Assembly: GCA_029204225.1 (NCBI GenBank)
Contig: CM055095.1
Coordinates: 75,531,672 to 75,595,671, forward strand
Direction of reading: 5' to 3'
Length of the DNA: 64,000 nucleotides
From: Diphasiastrum complanatum
Taxonomy: Eukaryota > Streptophyta > Lycopodiopsida > Lycopodiales > Lycopodiaceae
Part shown: piece by piece, positions 15,179-28,806 of the stretch
Numbering within the stretch: the stretch's first letter is position 1
Layout: each line of letters opens with the position of its first letter
Translations under genes and position numbers: made by a program
The notes under the pieces: generated by a model
Told to the model about the DNA's origin: nothing
Database searches by the model: none
Seen by the model: only the letters and a program-made list of their open reading frames with translations

Positions 15179-16246
15179 TTATTTGGTCATTTTGACCCAT
15201 CTCATTAAAAGTAGCATCTGTGGAAATCTCGATCTTCTGTGCATTTGTGCATCTGTGTCATACATTCTGTATGCCTTGGCTCTTTCATCATATCCAAGGA
15301 GAATACACTTAACAGCTTTTGCATCCAGCTTCTTTCGTTTTTCATCAAGTACATGAGCGTAAGCATCACAACCAAATACTCGTAAATGAGAAACATTAGG
15401 TTTCTTTTCAGTAAAAGCTTTGTAAGGTGTCTTACCCTCCACGGACTTCGTAGGACACCGATTCAAGATATGAGTAGCCTTGTTGCATACTTCTGCCCAA
15501 AAAATATTTGGAAAACCCTTGCTCTTAAGCATTGCCCTAGCCATCTCCACAATGGATTTGTTTTTCTGTTCTGCAAATCCGTTCTGTTGTGGTGAATAGG
15601 GTGTAGTGGTTTGTCTCTTGATCCCCTGATCCTTGCAAAAGTTTATAAACTCTGTTGAAAAATACTCACCGTCACCATCTGATCTGAGGGTCTTAATATA
15701 ACAACCTGTTTGTTTTTCAACTAGAGCCTTGAACTCTCTAAACTTGGCAAAAGCATCAGATTTCTTGCTTATGCAATAAATCCAGATATGTCTACTATAG
15801 TCATCAATGAATGTGATGAAATAGTAACAACCACTAATGGACCTAGTTTGTATTGGTCCACACAAATCACTATGAACAAGATCAAGAATGTCATTGGCTC
15901 TTCTTGCTCCATCTTTGAGAAATCTCTTTCTATGTTGTCTTCCCAAAATGCAACCCTCAAAAATTTTTCCTTCAAAAGAGATATCAAGCAATCCAACAAC
16001 TAGATTACCTCTTTTAAGAATTCGCAAGCCTTGAGCACTAATATGACCAAACCTTTGATGCCAAAGATCACTTCGACTATCAACAGTGCTTACCATAGCT
16101 TGAGTAAAAGATCTCGCATTCAATTTGTAGAGTCGATTCTCGTTGACTCTAGCTCCTATAACAATCACTTTGTAGTGATTTTTGATGTCTTTGACAAGAC
16201 ATTTGTCACTGTCAAACTCGACCTTGAGCTGTTGATCAGCCATCAT
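15179..16246 (-). pseudogene. Copia I integrase (GAG-preINT plus core)
   Basis: Long open frame of 355 residues on the minus strand. It starts in the GAG-preINT region (LWHQRFGHIS, then CILGRQHRKRF) and runs through the integrase core. The catalytic residues are recognisable: Asp in LVHSDLCGP, Asp in LRSDGDGEY (the usual NGG is changed to GDG) and Glu in NGFAEQKNKS. After the core come the conserved FWAEV, KTPYKAF and LRVFGCDAYAHV blocks. Although open, it is cut off from a working gag and RT by frameshifts on both sides. Confidence 0.88.
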
Positions 16247-16299
16247 CCAACAGGTAGTAGATTGTTAGCTAAGCCAGGTACATATTGCACATTGCTTAT

Positions 16300-17512
16300 C
16301 TACTTTATCTTCCCACTGGCTAACTTCACTGGTACCACTCCAACTCCTTTAACAGATAGCAATTTGCCATCAGCTTGTCCAACTTCATCACCATTGTCAG
16401 TTTCCTTGAGTTCTGAAAACCACTCTTTCCTTGAAGTCATGTGCTTGGATGCACCACTATCAATGTACCATGTATCCTTGGCCTCATCACTTGTTATTAA
16501 TGCTATAATAAACAATTTTGAACTCTCACTAGTATCATCTTCATATTGATCATCATCGTATTGATGTTGAAGGTATAATTGTCTTCATAATAATAGTCAT
16601 CAAATTGATGTTGATTAGCATAATTTCTCGCTTGTCATTTGTCTTTTCTTTGTTCCATCTCCTTCTATTTCTTGAAGCATTCACGCTCTCAATGGCCAGG
16701 TTTTTGCAGTACCTACAATTTCTAGGTTTATTTTGTCTTGAATAGTCGCGTCCTTGACCTCGGCCTTGATTCCAATTGCCTAGATTTGGACTATCATTGA
16801 CTTGCTCATGAAATTGTTGAAATGATCCCCAGCTTGAGTTTTCTCCTCTCAATTGATACCTTCCACGGTGAAATCTTCCACCTCATCCTCTAACTGCAAG
16901 AGCTTGATCATAGCTCCTATTATGATGATTCAAGATCTCTTGACGTTGCTCTTCTTGCAAAAGCAATCCACCTAGTTCTTCATAGGTTGGAAGATTTTCT
17001 CTTGTGGCTATACTCGTCACAAACATCTGATGTGACTCACTCAGACTATTCAATGTCAATTGCACGATCTCATGATTTTGTACTCGCTCTCCAACTGCTG
17101 CTAATTGGTCACGGATCTCTTTGATCTTCAGTATGTGATCGATAATAGTTGCACCATCATCCATCCGCAATGTATGCAACTTCGTCTTCAGAAACAATAT
17201 TCGAGATTTATTTGTTGTTTCAAACAATGCTTTCAATGTATTCCACACTTCTTTTGGTCCTTTTAAATCTAAAATATAGGTAATAATTGCATCTCTAACT
17301 GATAAGTTGATGACATTCTGGGCTTTCCGTTTTCTCCTATCAAATGCCCGCTGATTTTTTTTCAATCACTGACCTTGTCTCTTCACCTGTCACGATCTCT
17401 CACAGCTCCTTTTCCATCAAAATGTTTTTCAGTTTGAATTTCTAAACTGCATAGTTGTTGAGACCTTCCAATTTGCTTGACTCATTAAGGACACTCTTGC
17501 TTAGAGTTGCCA
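16300..17512 (-). pseudogene. Copia I gag, zinc knuckle and protease, broken
   Basis: Gag begins at an ATG at 17512 (MATLSKSVLNESSKLEG). Two Trp codons early in gag are now TAG and TGA, after NNYAV and MEKEL. The main gag body is open at 17365-16883 (VINLSVRDAIITYI, LRMDDGATIIDHI). A Gly/Arg-rich linker and the zinc knuckle start CRYCK lie at 16852-16690; loss of one base in an A run puts the rest of the knuckle (PGH, ERECF) in another frame. The protease active site [12 protein letters not shown] is intact near 16455. Inactive overall. Confidence 0.87.
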
Positions 17513-18127
17513 TTACTGGATAGATGAGTCTGGATCACAAAATTCATCACACCACAAAACTGTAAATTTTTGGTTGGACACCTGATATCGGTACGAAGCT
17601 GTCTGCTTGCAAATCGCATAGGATAATCTTTCTTATAATCACCTGGCTGCATCAAAACTGATCCAATGGCGTATTTCAAGGCATCCGTGTGAACATGAAA
17701 TTCAATCGTCTAATGCCTCTACTGTCCAAATAGGAACAATAGTCAGTTTGTATATAGGTCGTGCTAAATCCGCAAAGAAGATCATAAAAATGCGATAGTA
17801 GTTTGCATGACCCATAAACACATAAACTCTACAAATCATTGTTGGCGGTGGCAATTCCACAATAATCTTGATTTTAGAATAATCCGTGGCAATACCATGT
17901 CTTGATATCACATGGCCAAGCACAACTCCGTTAGAAACCCATATCTGACATTTTTAGGATTTAGAGAAATTTGATATTTGCGACATCTTTCAAATACTTT
18001 CTCCAATTGATCCAGGTGGTCTACATTTGTACTATTTATGGACTCCCAGATCATCCAAGTAAATTTCAAGGAATTTCTGTAGATAATCTTTAAAAGCAAA
18101 TTGCATTACTCTTTGGAACGAACTTGG
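17513..18127 (-). pseudogene. Ty3/gypsy RT-RNase H fragment between two copia elements
   Basis: On the minus strand, starting at the copia II LTR edge, the sequence encodes PSSFQRVMQFAFKDYLQKF and then the RT active site IYLDDLGV. After a frameshift it continues as LDQLEKVFERCRKYQISLNP, LGHVISRHGIATD and the RT-RNase H link YAIGSVLMQPGDY-KDYPMRFASRQL. The YxDD is intact. The fragment stops abruptly at 17513 next to the copia I start codon. Copia II entered inside the RT, just before SSFQRVM; the other half of this gypsy element was not found in the window. Confidence 0.82.
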
Positions 18128-18777
18128 TGTGAAAGATTTCAGATCCTTAAGATCCAATCGACTTGAATGATCTTTGGTTAGAAGGAGAAATACACTATCA
18201 ATCTCACCAATGTAGAAAAATCAGCATCTACACACAATTTGAGATGCAAACACTAATAGAACTTGATCAAACTTGAATGAAATTATTATGTATTGTTGCT
18301 GTCCATACAAAACCAGCAAGCTACTGTATTTCACACGTGTGGATCCAAAAATAACAAATATATATCATTCTACACATAGAATTGCAAGCAATCACCAAGA
18401 TAGTGCACCAATGGATAGTAGAACCCAAGAGAACCATGTATAAGCATGAAATGAAATAGAGAAGAGAGAAGATGACTCTCTTCATGAGTTACATCCTTTT
18501 ATAGCAGGTCCAGACCCTATTTGGCCACTTGGCTTTCCCACCAAAATGCTAACCCTACTAATTTTGGGTCTAGATTCAATGTACCCAACTTATTCAAATT
18601 GAATCTACTCAAACTCACATTCTATCTTTCCCACACTTTCAAAAAGTGTTTATTCAAATGAAATTTAGACTAATGAACTTTGAAAAGTTAACCTTTAAGT
18701 CTAAAACAAATTTTGGCCTCAATATGCCAAATATGGAAATATTGCAAAATGTGATGAAACTAGTTGAATCTTTCACA
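18128..18777 (-). repeat. Copia II 3' LTR, complete (650 bp)
   Basis: Bounded by a perfect 8-base inverted pair: TGTGAAAG on the minus strand at 18777 and CTTTCACA ending at 18128. The purine tract GTTGAAGAGAGAG directly precedes it. The pol frame's TGA stop overlaps the LTR start. Both ends are clear, and this is the best-preserved LTR in the window. Confidence 0.85.
18484..18510 (-). promoter_or_regulatory. LTR promoter TATA box of copia II
   Basis: On the minus strand CTGCTATAAAAGGATG gives a near-consensus plant TATA box inside the LTR, about 270 bases from the LTR start. It is the expected promoter for this element, inferred from sequence and position only. Confidence 0.5.
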
Positions 18778-19492
18778 CTCTCTCTTCAACTAGTTTTAGC
18801 ATAGACTTTGATAATACTCCAAGTGAAGTCCTATGCTTCATGAACAAGTCTTTTTCCAATGCTTTGGTGAAGATATCAGCTACACATTCCCTTGAAGACA
18901 CATGTTGAAGCTCCACCTCCTTTGCAATGACTTGCTCCCTCACAAAATGATATTGTATCTCAATATGTTTGCTCCTAGCATGAAAGATAGGATTGGATGC
19001 CATTCTTTGGGCTGATTGATTGTCACAAAACATTATTGGGCTCTCTGAAAAATCCAGCAAGTGAAGATCCTTGATCATCCTCTTGATCCATACCATCTCC
19101 TTTGATGTTCTCCTTGGCTTTTGACTTGATGAAGGTCCATCATCACCACCATCCAAAGTAAGATCCTTCTCATCAACATCAAGAATGTTAGATCCATCCA
19201 CTCTACCATCAATCATGCTTGAAGACACCTTTGGAATGTTCCCCTCATCAAAAATGACATCTCTACCAGCAATCACTTTGTTAGTAGAAGGAATGTAAAC
19301 CTTGTAGGATTTACTCACTTCACTATATCCAACAAAAACACCTCTTCTTGAAGATGGATCTTCCTTGGTCCTATCATCAAGAGTAATGTTGACATAGCAT
19401 GTGCATCCAAAGGTTTGTAGAAATTTGGCACTCGGCCTCCTCTTGAATAGCATCTCAAAAGGTGTCCTTCCATCCAAATAGCACTCGGCCAC
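18773..19492 (-). pseudogene. Copia II integrase C-terminus joined to RNase H (RT deleted)
   Basis: A 239-residue open frame. It starts with the post-integrase GRTPFEMLFKRRPSA, LQTFGCTCYVN and GVFVGYSEVSKSYKVY blocks, passes an acidic linker, and at about 19105 (KPRRTSKEMVWIKRMIKDL) enters the RNase H end (MFCDNQSAQRMASNPIFHARSKHIEIQYHF). The whole RT and the front of RNase H are missing, yet the join is in frame. It ends at the LTR start. The deletion makes the element dependent on others for reverse transcription. Confidence 0.86.
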
Positions 19493-19530
19493 CTATTGCA
19501 CAAGAAATTGGCACACAACAAAGCTTGATC

Positions 19531-21084
19531 CTAAAATGGTTTGTCAAGATTAGCACTTAACCTCATAGCTTTAGCACTTTCACATAAAGTCCTATTCTTC
19601 CTTTCAGCCACTCCATTTTGTTGTGGGGTCCTTGATGTTGTATACTCCCTCTTGATCCCATGCTCATCACAAAAGGCCTTGAACTTGTTAGATATGTACT
19701 CACCACCATTGTCACCTCTCAAGCAATTGATCTTTGTGGAAAATTGGTTCTCCCTTGCATTCTTGAACTTGACAAAGACATCATACACTTCATCTTTGCT
19801 CTTTAGTAGATAGATCCAACAAAATCTACTAAAATCATCAATGAATGTTACATACATCTTAGCTCCACTATTGCTAATTGTAGTAAATCCATGAATATCT
19901 GAATGTACAAGTTGAAAAGGCTTTGTAGATCTAGAAATAGATCTAGTATAAGGTAGTCTATATGACTTAGACAAAACACAAGACTCACAAACATGCTTGT
20001 CATTACTTAAGGAACTTGGAAGACCAATCACAACCTTCTTCCTTGCCATTACCTCCAATGACTTGAAGTTGAGGTGTCCCATCCTTTTGTGCCAAACCTC
20101 TTGAATAGAAATTTGCTCCCTTGCAACACATCCAACTTGGTTAGCAATAACACAAGCATCAAGTTTGAACAACTTCCCTTGCCTTTTACCTTTTCCAATC
20201 AAGACATCCTTCCTTTTGATCAAACAAGCATCTCCATCAGACTCCACCTTGAGGCCCTTACTTAGCATTTGACTCACACTAAGCAAATTCTTGGTAATAG
20301 ATGGAATAAACAAGACATCCTCCAAATGAACATTCCTATTTGTAGAGAGAGAAATAGGAATTGTGCCAATCCCTTTGATTGCACACTCACCATCATTGGC
20401 CATGTAGATCACCCTCTTGTCATCTCCATATGCCAACAAAGAAGTGAAGTACTCTTTGTGAAAGGTCATGTGTGAACTTGCTCCACTATCAATCCACCAA
20501 GGATCTAGATCTCCATCATTAACAAGCATACATGAAGACATCACAAAAGCATCATCATTTGCATCTTGAACATCCAAACCATCCTCATCAAGAGTAAGAT
20601 TACCTTGCTTGTCTCCTTGATCTCTCTTCTTCTTGTAGCACTCACTTGCAAAGTGTCCTTTGATGCCACAATAGAAGCACTTGAGCTTTGATCTATCCTT
20701 CTTTTTGCCACTTGAAGAAGCATCCACTTGATCTTGCCCTTTAGACCACTTACTTTTGGTTTTGCCCTTGAATTTGCCCTTTGTGAACATAGCATCCTCT
20801 TGAAGTGTCGATCTAGATCCACCTCTTGCTTGAAGCCTATATTCCTCATTGATCAAGATCTCTTGAAGATCCATCAAACTTGGCAAAGTCTTTTGAATAG
20901 CAATACTTTGAACAATGTTAGCATGAGCATCCAACAATCCATTAAGAATCACTTGAATAAGCTATCCTTCCTTAATGCTTTCATCTATGCAAGCCAACTC
21001 ATCATTCAATGCTTTCATTCTCAAAACAAAAGTACTTGGACTTTCTTCATTCTTTTGCAAACAAGAAAAGATTTGCCTTCTTAG
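19531..21084 (-). pseudogene. Copia II gag-protease-integrase
   Basis: A 473-residue open frame (20952-19531) with weaker gag sequence above it to 21084. In order: late gag (NGLLDAHANIVQSIAIQKTL), Lys-rich linker, zinc knuckle CFYCGIKGHFASEC with all four ligands, protease WWIDSGASSHMT, GAG-preINT (VWHKRMGHLN, CESCVLSKSYR) and the integrase core with Asp in VHSDIHG, Asp in LRGDNGGEY and Glu in [10 protein letters not shown]. The frame ends at TAG after DKPF, where Trp is expected; reading resumes in another frame below 19525. Gag lacks its N-terminus. Confidence 0.88.
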
Positions 21085-22205
21085 AGTCAACACTCTACGG
21101 AGCTACCTGCTGCCACTGCTTGTCGGCGTTGCCGGGCCTGGTGAAGTAAGGCCGCCTACTGCTCTAGGACCTCCTTTGGGACCTGAGATGGTTTAAGGCT
21201 CCCTCTGGATTCAGCATATTCCACCCCGATGTCACTAGATAGAATGTCACGTGGGACATCGGCTTCTATGCTGATCGCCTTCCCTTTCTGCTTCTTAGTA
21301 GGGTGGGCTGGTGAGACCGGTTCTGCTGTCGGTTGGGGGGTGGCTCACTTTTTTGTGCTTGGATAAACATCATCCAGCTCCTTGATGGCAGCAGTTGCCC
21401 TAGACCCCAATTGTTTGGTGACCAACATGTGGAGGAGATACCCACATTTGGTAGTTGGTTTGTGGGCTTTCAGAGCTCCGCACAGCTTCTCTACTACCTT
21501 CTCAACCCACTTGTAATTTTGAGTGGGATCGGCCATGGTGAGGGTCAGAGAAAAGAGGTCGCTCGGTGGTATGCGATCCATCTTGGTGGCATGCACTGCG
21601 ACAATGGTGACGAGGATCTTTGAGGCGGCCCGTAGATGGGGATCCGTGATGATCCTGGATAGCGATCCCGTCATTGGTTTGGACAATGGTTTTGCCGTCG
21701 TCTGTCAGAAATTTTGTGAAGTACTTGGCATCATAGCTGGTGCCCTTTCCATGGATTGTCTCTCCGAGATTAGGAAAGCCGATGCTCTAGAGATTCCAGG
21801 AGATACGTTGATAATAGAATAGCTGCCACTCTTGGATGTAATCCGAAAAGTTTGGAACTCATCCGAATAGTGGAGTAGGTTGCTCGGATGAGGCTCTCGC
21901 TCTGCTGGTCCTGAAAAAGTGTCAGATCAAAGACAAGGTTGGTGAGGATATCCTTGGCCAGGGTGAGCTACTCGGCGTAATTCTTAAGATAGATCATGAC
22001 GATATCCCCTGAATAAGGACGAGGGGGCTTACGTCGATGCAAGCTAAGCGAGGAATCGTGGGAAGCCATGATAGTAGTGATTTTAGATTTCTCTGAGAAT
22101 TTTGAAAATTTTGAAATTTTTTTGGCATGAACTCTAGAGCAACAATCTAAAATGAACTCGTGGAGAGAAGGTGGAGGACTATATAGAGACTTTTTTGACA
22201 AGAAT
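21085..22205 (-). pseudogene. Unrecognised decayed coding region, possibly retroelement gag-type
   Basis: Minus-strand reading starts plausibly at an ATG at 22069 (MASHDSSLSLHRRKPPRPYSG) and stays open to about 21780. A second frame is open at 21686-21345 (RIITDPHLRAASKILVTIVAV, LTMADPTQNYKWVEKVVEKL). The pieces look like one protein broken by a frameshift near 21750. I see no zinc knuckle, protease or named domain. It sits beside copia II, where the gag start should be, but its sequence is not copia-like. A gypsy-type gag or accessory ORF is possible; no function is assigned. Confidence 0.4.
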
Positions 22206-25215
<3,010 letters not shown>

Positions 25216-26279
25216 CATGGAATGACGGTGGGGTTAGTGGTGTCGAGAGGGTTAGAAGCGGTGGAAGGGAAAAGATAATGTTGGGAGCTGGTACCCCCAG
25301 AGCCTGATGGATTGGTTGGTGTTTGAGCTCCTTGCCCTAGGGGTTGGCCTTGAAATGTGGAGCCTTGAGTTGTAGGAGGAGGCTGTTGGAATCCTGCTCC
25401 ATCTCCACCATTTGGTCCATCAAAGTGATGCTCCGAATCATAAAATTAAGCGTGCTCTGCATGAACCGACGATGTCGATTGGGCAGCAGCCTTTAAGCGT
25501 TCTTCCAAGGTGGCTATGTGCTGGTTTAGGGCCTCGATGGAAGCAATGTATGATTGTTGTAATTTTGAGTGTTGCTCTGTCGTGGCTTTCAACTATTGGG
25601 CCAGCGTTTGATAGGCCACCACTGGAATGGCAGTTCCCTCAAGAATAGCTAGTGGTGCGAAGTCGTTGAAATCCACCATTTCCAACTGTTCCTTCATAGC
25701 GGAATGTGCTGCTTGTGAATCTGCTATAGCCTCATCCTTTTCGGCTTTGAGGGTATCGATGGTTTGCTGCATGTTGGATACCTTCAGTTGGAGCTGGTTC
25801 TGGAGATGGAGTAGCATTTGCTGCTGTTGTTGATTGTAATTCGTGAGGTTCTGGATCTGCAGCTGTTGTTGTTCGGTTTTCTCCTCCAGCCTTGTTTTTT
25901 CTTTCTGAAGGCCCGCCATAGCACCATCGTCGAATTGCCACATAGTATATTGTCTCCCTAGGGTGCCGAATAGATTGTATTGGAGCTCATTCACCAACTA
26001 TACCACTTTTTGGGCTGCAAGGGGTAATTGCTCTCAAGGACCAATGTCAGGGAGGGTGCGTGTGTAGTTAGGATACGACATTGGGTTGAATGGCAGAAAA
26101 TCAGGAGCAGGGCTAGACGGAGGTGTATGAAAGGCAGGTGGGAGTGATTGTGGATTGAGGGGTACAAGAGGTGGGGAGATACTGCATGGCGGAGATTGTT
26201 GGATTGGGTTAGTGGTGGCAGTGGTTGATGGAAGTGCAGTTAGTAATTGTAATGACCTATTAGTCGTGCTACTCGACAC
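25216..26279 (-). pseudogene. Unrecognised coiled-coil protein gene, frame conserved across several stops
   Basis: A single minus-strand frame from ATG at 26279 can be followed for about 350 codons to TGA at 25216, interrupted by about four stops (26034, 25998, 25593, about 25444) but no frameshift. The N-terminus is rich in Ser, Thr and Pro (PPCSISPPLVPLNPQSLPP). The centre (about residues 100-250) is a Gln/Leu-rich heptad region (LQKEKTRLEEKTEQQQLQIQ, LQNQLQLKVSNMQQTIDTL, ALNQHIATLEERLKAAA) predicted to form a long coiled coil. The C-terminal part is Gln/Pro/Gly/Thr-rich and disordered. It lies back to back with a plus-strand gypsy integrase. Some gypsy (Tat) lineages carry antisense ORFs, so it may be a retroelement accessory gene, but I do not recognise the protein. 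Confidence 0.5.
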
Positions 26280-26291
26280 AACAATCTCCTT

Positions 26292-27099
26292 ACATCATAG
26301 TAACTACGGACTATTGCACCAAATGGACTGAAGCAAGAGTTGTTCCCAATGCTGACGCTCATTCTACCGTCAAATTTCTCTATGAACAGGTTATAGTTCG
26401 GTTCGGCTGTCCTCTAGAGCTTATCAGTGATAGAGGTACACATTTTCTTAACTTTGTCATAGCAGATCTTCTTTCCAAATTTTTTGTAGTACATCGCAAA
26501 AGTTCCCCATACTATCCACATTGCGATGGCCAGGCAAAATCCACCAGTAAAATCCTATGTGGAATTCTCACCAAAATCGTTGAATCCAGCCGATCTGATT
26601 GGGAGCTCAAACTCCATGCTGCTCTCTGGGCTTATCGCACCACCCTGAAGCGAGCTACAAGCTTAACCCCTTTTCAGCTCACATATGGCCAAGAAGCCAT
26701 TATGCTTGTGGAATTCCATATCCCCTCCCTTCAAGTAGCCTATAACCTTGAGCTTGATACTCCTCAGAATCTAGCAAATAGGTTATTCCATCTGGAGCAA
26801 CTTTGTGAAACGGGAAGGATCAGCATCCATGCTCAACAAGTCCACAAACAACGACAAAAAGCATGGCATGATCGATCATTGAAACTTAGAGATTTTAAAT
26901 TGGAGATAAGGTCCTACTATACTAGGCCAAGGCCTTCAAAGGAAAACTGAACTTTTCTGGCCAAGGACCTTACGTCATTTAAAAAAATCTTTGCCTCTGG
27001 ATATGTCCAACCCTTCAAGGCGATATCCTTGACACTGTGGTCAATGGGAGTCGACTGAGAAAGTACAATGAACCCTATTTTTATCTTGATATGTATTAG
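26292..27099 (+). pseudogene. Ty3/gypsy integrase, catalytic Glu lost
   Basis: The plus strand encodes the integrase core from TTDYCTKWTEARVVPNADAH through FGCPLELISDRGTHFLN and SSPYYPHCDGQAKSTSKIL to LHAALWAYRTTLKRAT and TPFQLTYGQEAIM, then the C-terminal region (FHIPSLQVAYNLELDTPQNL, VHKQRQKAWHDRSLK) and NGSRLRKYN at the end. The first and second catalytic Asp are present (TTDY, SDRG). The third catalytic residue, Glu in GQAE, is Lys (AAA at 26537). A frameshift near 26910 splits the C-terminal part. The N-terminal zinc-binding half is missing. The end of pol leads into an LTR-like region on the same strand. Confidence 0.84.
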
Positions 27100-27289
27100 C
27101 TATTTTCTTTCCTACTGTTTTTTTTTCTTTTTATTGTCTGCATGCCATTTCGACAACATTTTTGCTATGCTTTCTTGTTCCAACCATCAAGATACTATCA
27201 GAGCAGGTATACCAACAGTCTTCTCTGAGAAAACCACAAAAGTCATTAGTTTCAGAAGAAATGTTTTTCACAATATCTTAGATAGAATT

Positions 27290-27941
27290 TGCCTAACTTA
27301 GATTTAGAACTTAGACTTAGGAAACTTAAGATTAGAAATATTTTATCTTAAGTTGTCCTAAGTTAAGAAAATTGAAGTTCTAAATTCTAAGTTAGAAGTT
27401 CTAGAAAGGCTAGAAACAAATTAGTCCCATAAGTTACTAGACACTTATGGAAGACCCTCCTTGCCATAAAAGAAGAGATATTTGCATTGTAAATGACACT
27501 TTTGAGATTAAGCTATCTTGCTCTCTATTTTGGAGAATTATCATTCTATTTCATTTGTGTTCTCCTTGGAAAGGTGCATAGCTTGAGGGAAGGTGCTCGA
27601 GCCTCCTCTTGCCTCCTTTTCATTGGTTTTCTTGTGGCATGTTCATTATTGCTTATTTGTTTAGTATTAGCCGCAATCTCATTTTATTACCCTTCGGGTG
27701 TTAATCTAGGATTAGTCTAGTCATCTTGCTAGTTGGGTAAGCCTTAGCAAGGATTTTCATTGTTGTTACTAATTAGTTTATTTCCGTTTCGAGCACTAGT
27801 TGGGTAAGCCTTAGTGCTCTCATTCCTTCATATTTTTGTTGAAGCTTTTGTAGAAACTTAAAAAGTGGACGAATCTCTAAATCCGTATATTACACCCGTA
27901 AGTAGATCTAGCCACCGCACTCACTAGAAATACTTCCAACA
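27290..27941 (+). repeat. Gypsy LTR (right end supported, left end approximate)
   Basis: The right end CTTCCAACA is followed at once by TTGGCGTCGTTCTCAC, a PBS-like sequence. A TATA-like CCATAAAAGAAG lies near 27466. The left end is not defined; the region 27290-27420 is built from short words around CTTAGA and AAGTTCTA. Confidence 0.5.
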
Positions 27942-27957
27942 TTGGCGTCGTTCTCAC
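27942..27957 (+). other. Putative gypsy primer-binding site
   Basis: TTGGCGTCGTTCTCAC directly after the LTR end resembles the TGGCGCCGTT-type PBS of many plant gypsy elements. The matching tRNA was not determined. Confidence 0.45.
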
Positions 27958-28806
27958 TTTTTAAGTATTTTTCTACCTAGCTTCTTCTCGTTTCTTTCTT
28001 TTATTTCTTGCTTCCGTGTTGTATGTTTGCTTGTGTGCTTATCTCTATATACCAACAAACAGCACGCGTCGTCTCTCCAGGTCCTACACGAGCTGCGGAG
28101 CAACTTCTCAAACCGGGGGGAAGCAACAAAAGAGTCAACTTGGGCATTTTCTTCAAAAGAAGTGACCCAAGTGTCCTTTTTCACAACCAAATAGGTATAT
28201 CAGAATTCGCCAGACTGTCTGCAACCCTAACAGACCCTGATCTTTCATTTTATCACCTCCACGAATTGTGACCATAGTCATATTTTGAGAAAATAGCTTG
28301 TTATACTGTCAAAATCCCTTATTTCTCATCAAAATCTTTGTTTTAGAATTCACCGACTTCACTGAGGCTAGATCTCATCAAGATCAGTCCTTCAACAGCT
28401 CTGCGAATTTTATCTCATAGATTCTACCCGTTTATTGACAGAACATCACATCTTTCTCTATATTCCCTATCTGCCAGTCAAACCTCTCTATTAGAATTTG
28501 CCATCAAGCCTAAGAATTCGCCCTCACAGAGCACGAATTCCTTGTATTATCTGCGAATTTCGAATCGCCAAATTTTTTCAGAAAATCTAAAAAAATCACT
28601 ATTCTGACATTCATAATACTTGTTTAGAATTCGCGAGTATTACAGTTAGATTTATCTGCCTTTCCACGATTTCTCAGTCTGTCCGCAAATTCTATAACAA
28701 TCAGAAAGACTAGTTTTTGTCCTACACTATCCATTCTGCAAGCAAACTGCCCTTTTTGTCAAATACAGTTCTGCCCTGTCTACCCTGCTACTCTGTATTC
28801 TGCATC

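Larger units (their letters stand above)
13303..17512 (-). mobile_element. Ty1/copia element I, decayed, 5' end missing
   Basis: Minus-strand copia element with gag, protease, integrase, RT and RNase H in the copia order, followed by a polypurine tract and the start of a 3' LTR. The 5' LTR, PBS and leader are absent: the element begins at its gag ATG (17510-17512), directly against gypsy sequence. It lies in the right edge of the 1.1-kb repeat. No piece is intact. Confidence 0.9.
18128..21084 (-). mobile_element. Ty1/copia element II, internally deleted, 5' end missing
   Basis: Minus-strand copia element with gag, zinc knuckle, protease and integrase, a large deletion that removes RT, the RNase H end, a PPT and one complete 3' LTR. 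The left side of the LTR lies directly in gypsy RT sequence. The 5' LTR and the gag start are missing; unrelated sequence begins near 21085. Confidence 0.9.

Noticed and set aside
16031..16549. 172-residue plus ORF
   Set aside because: Antisense of copia I integrase and protease; composition is that of a reversed frame.
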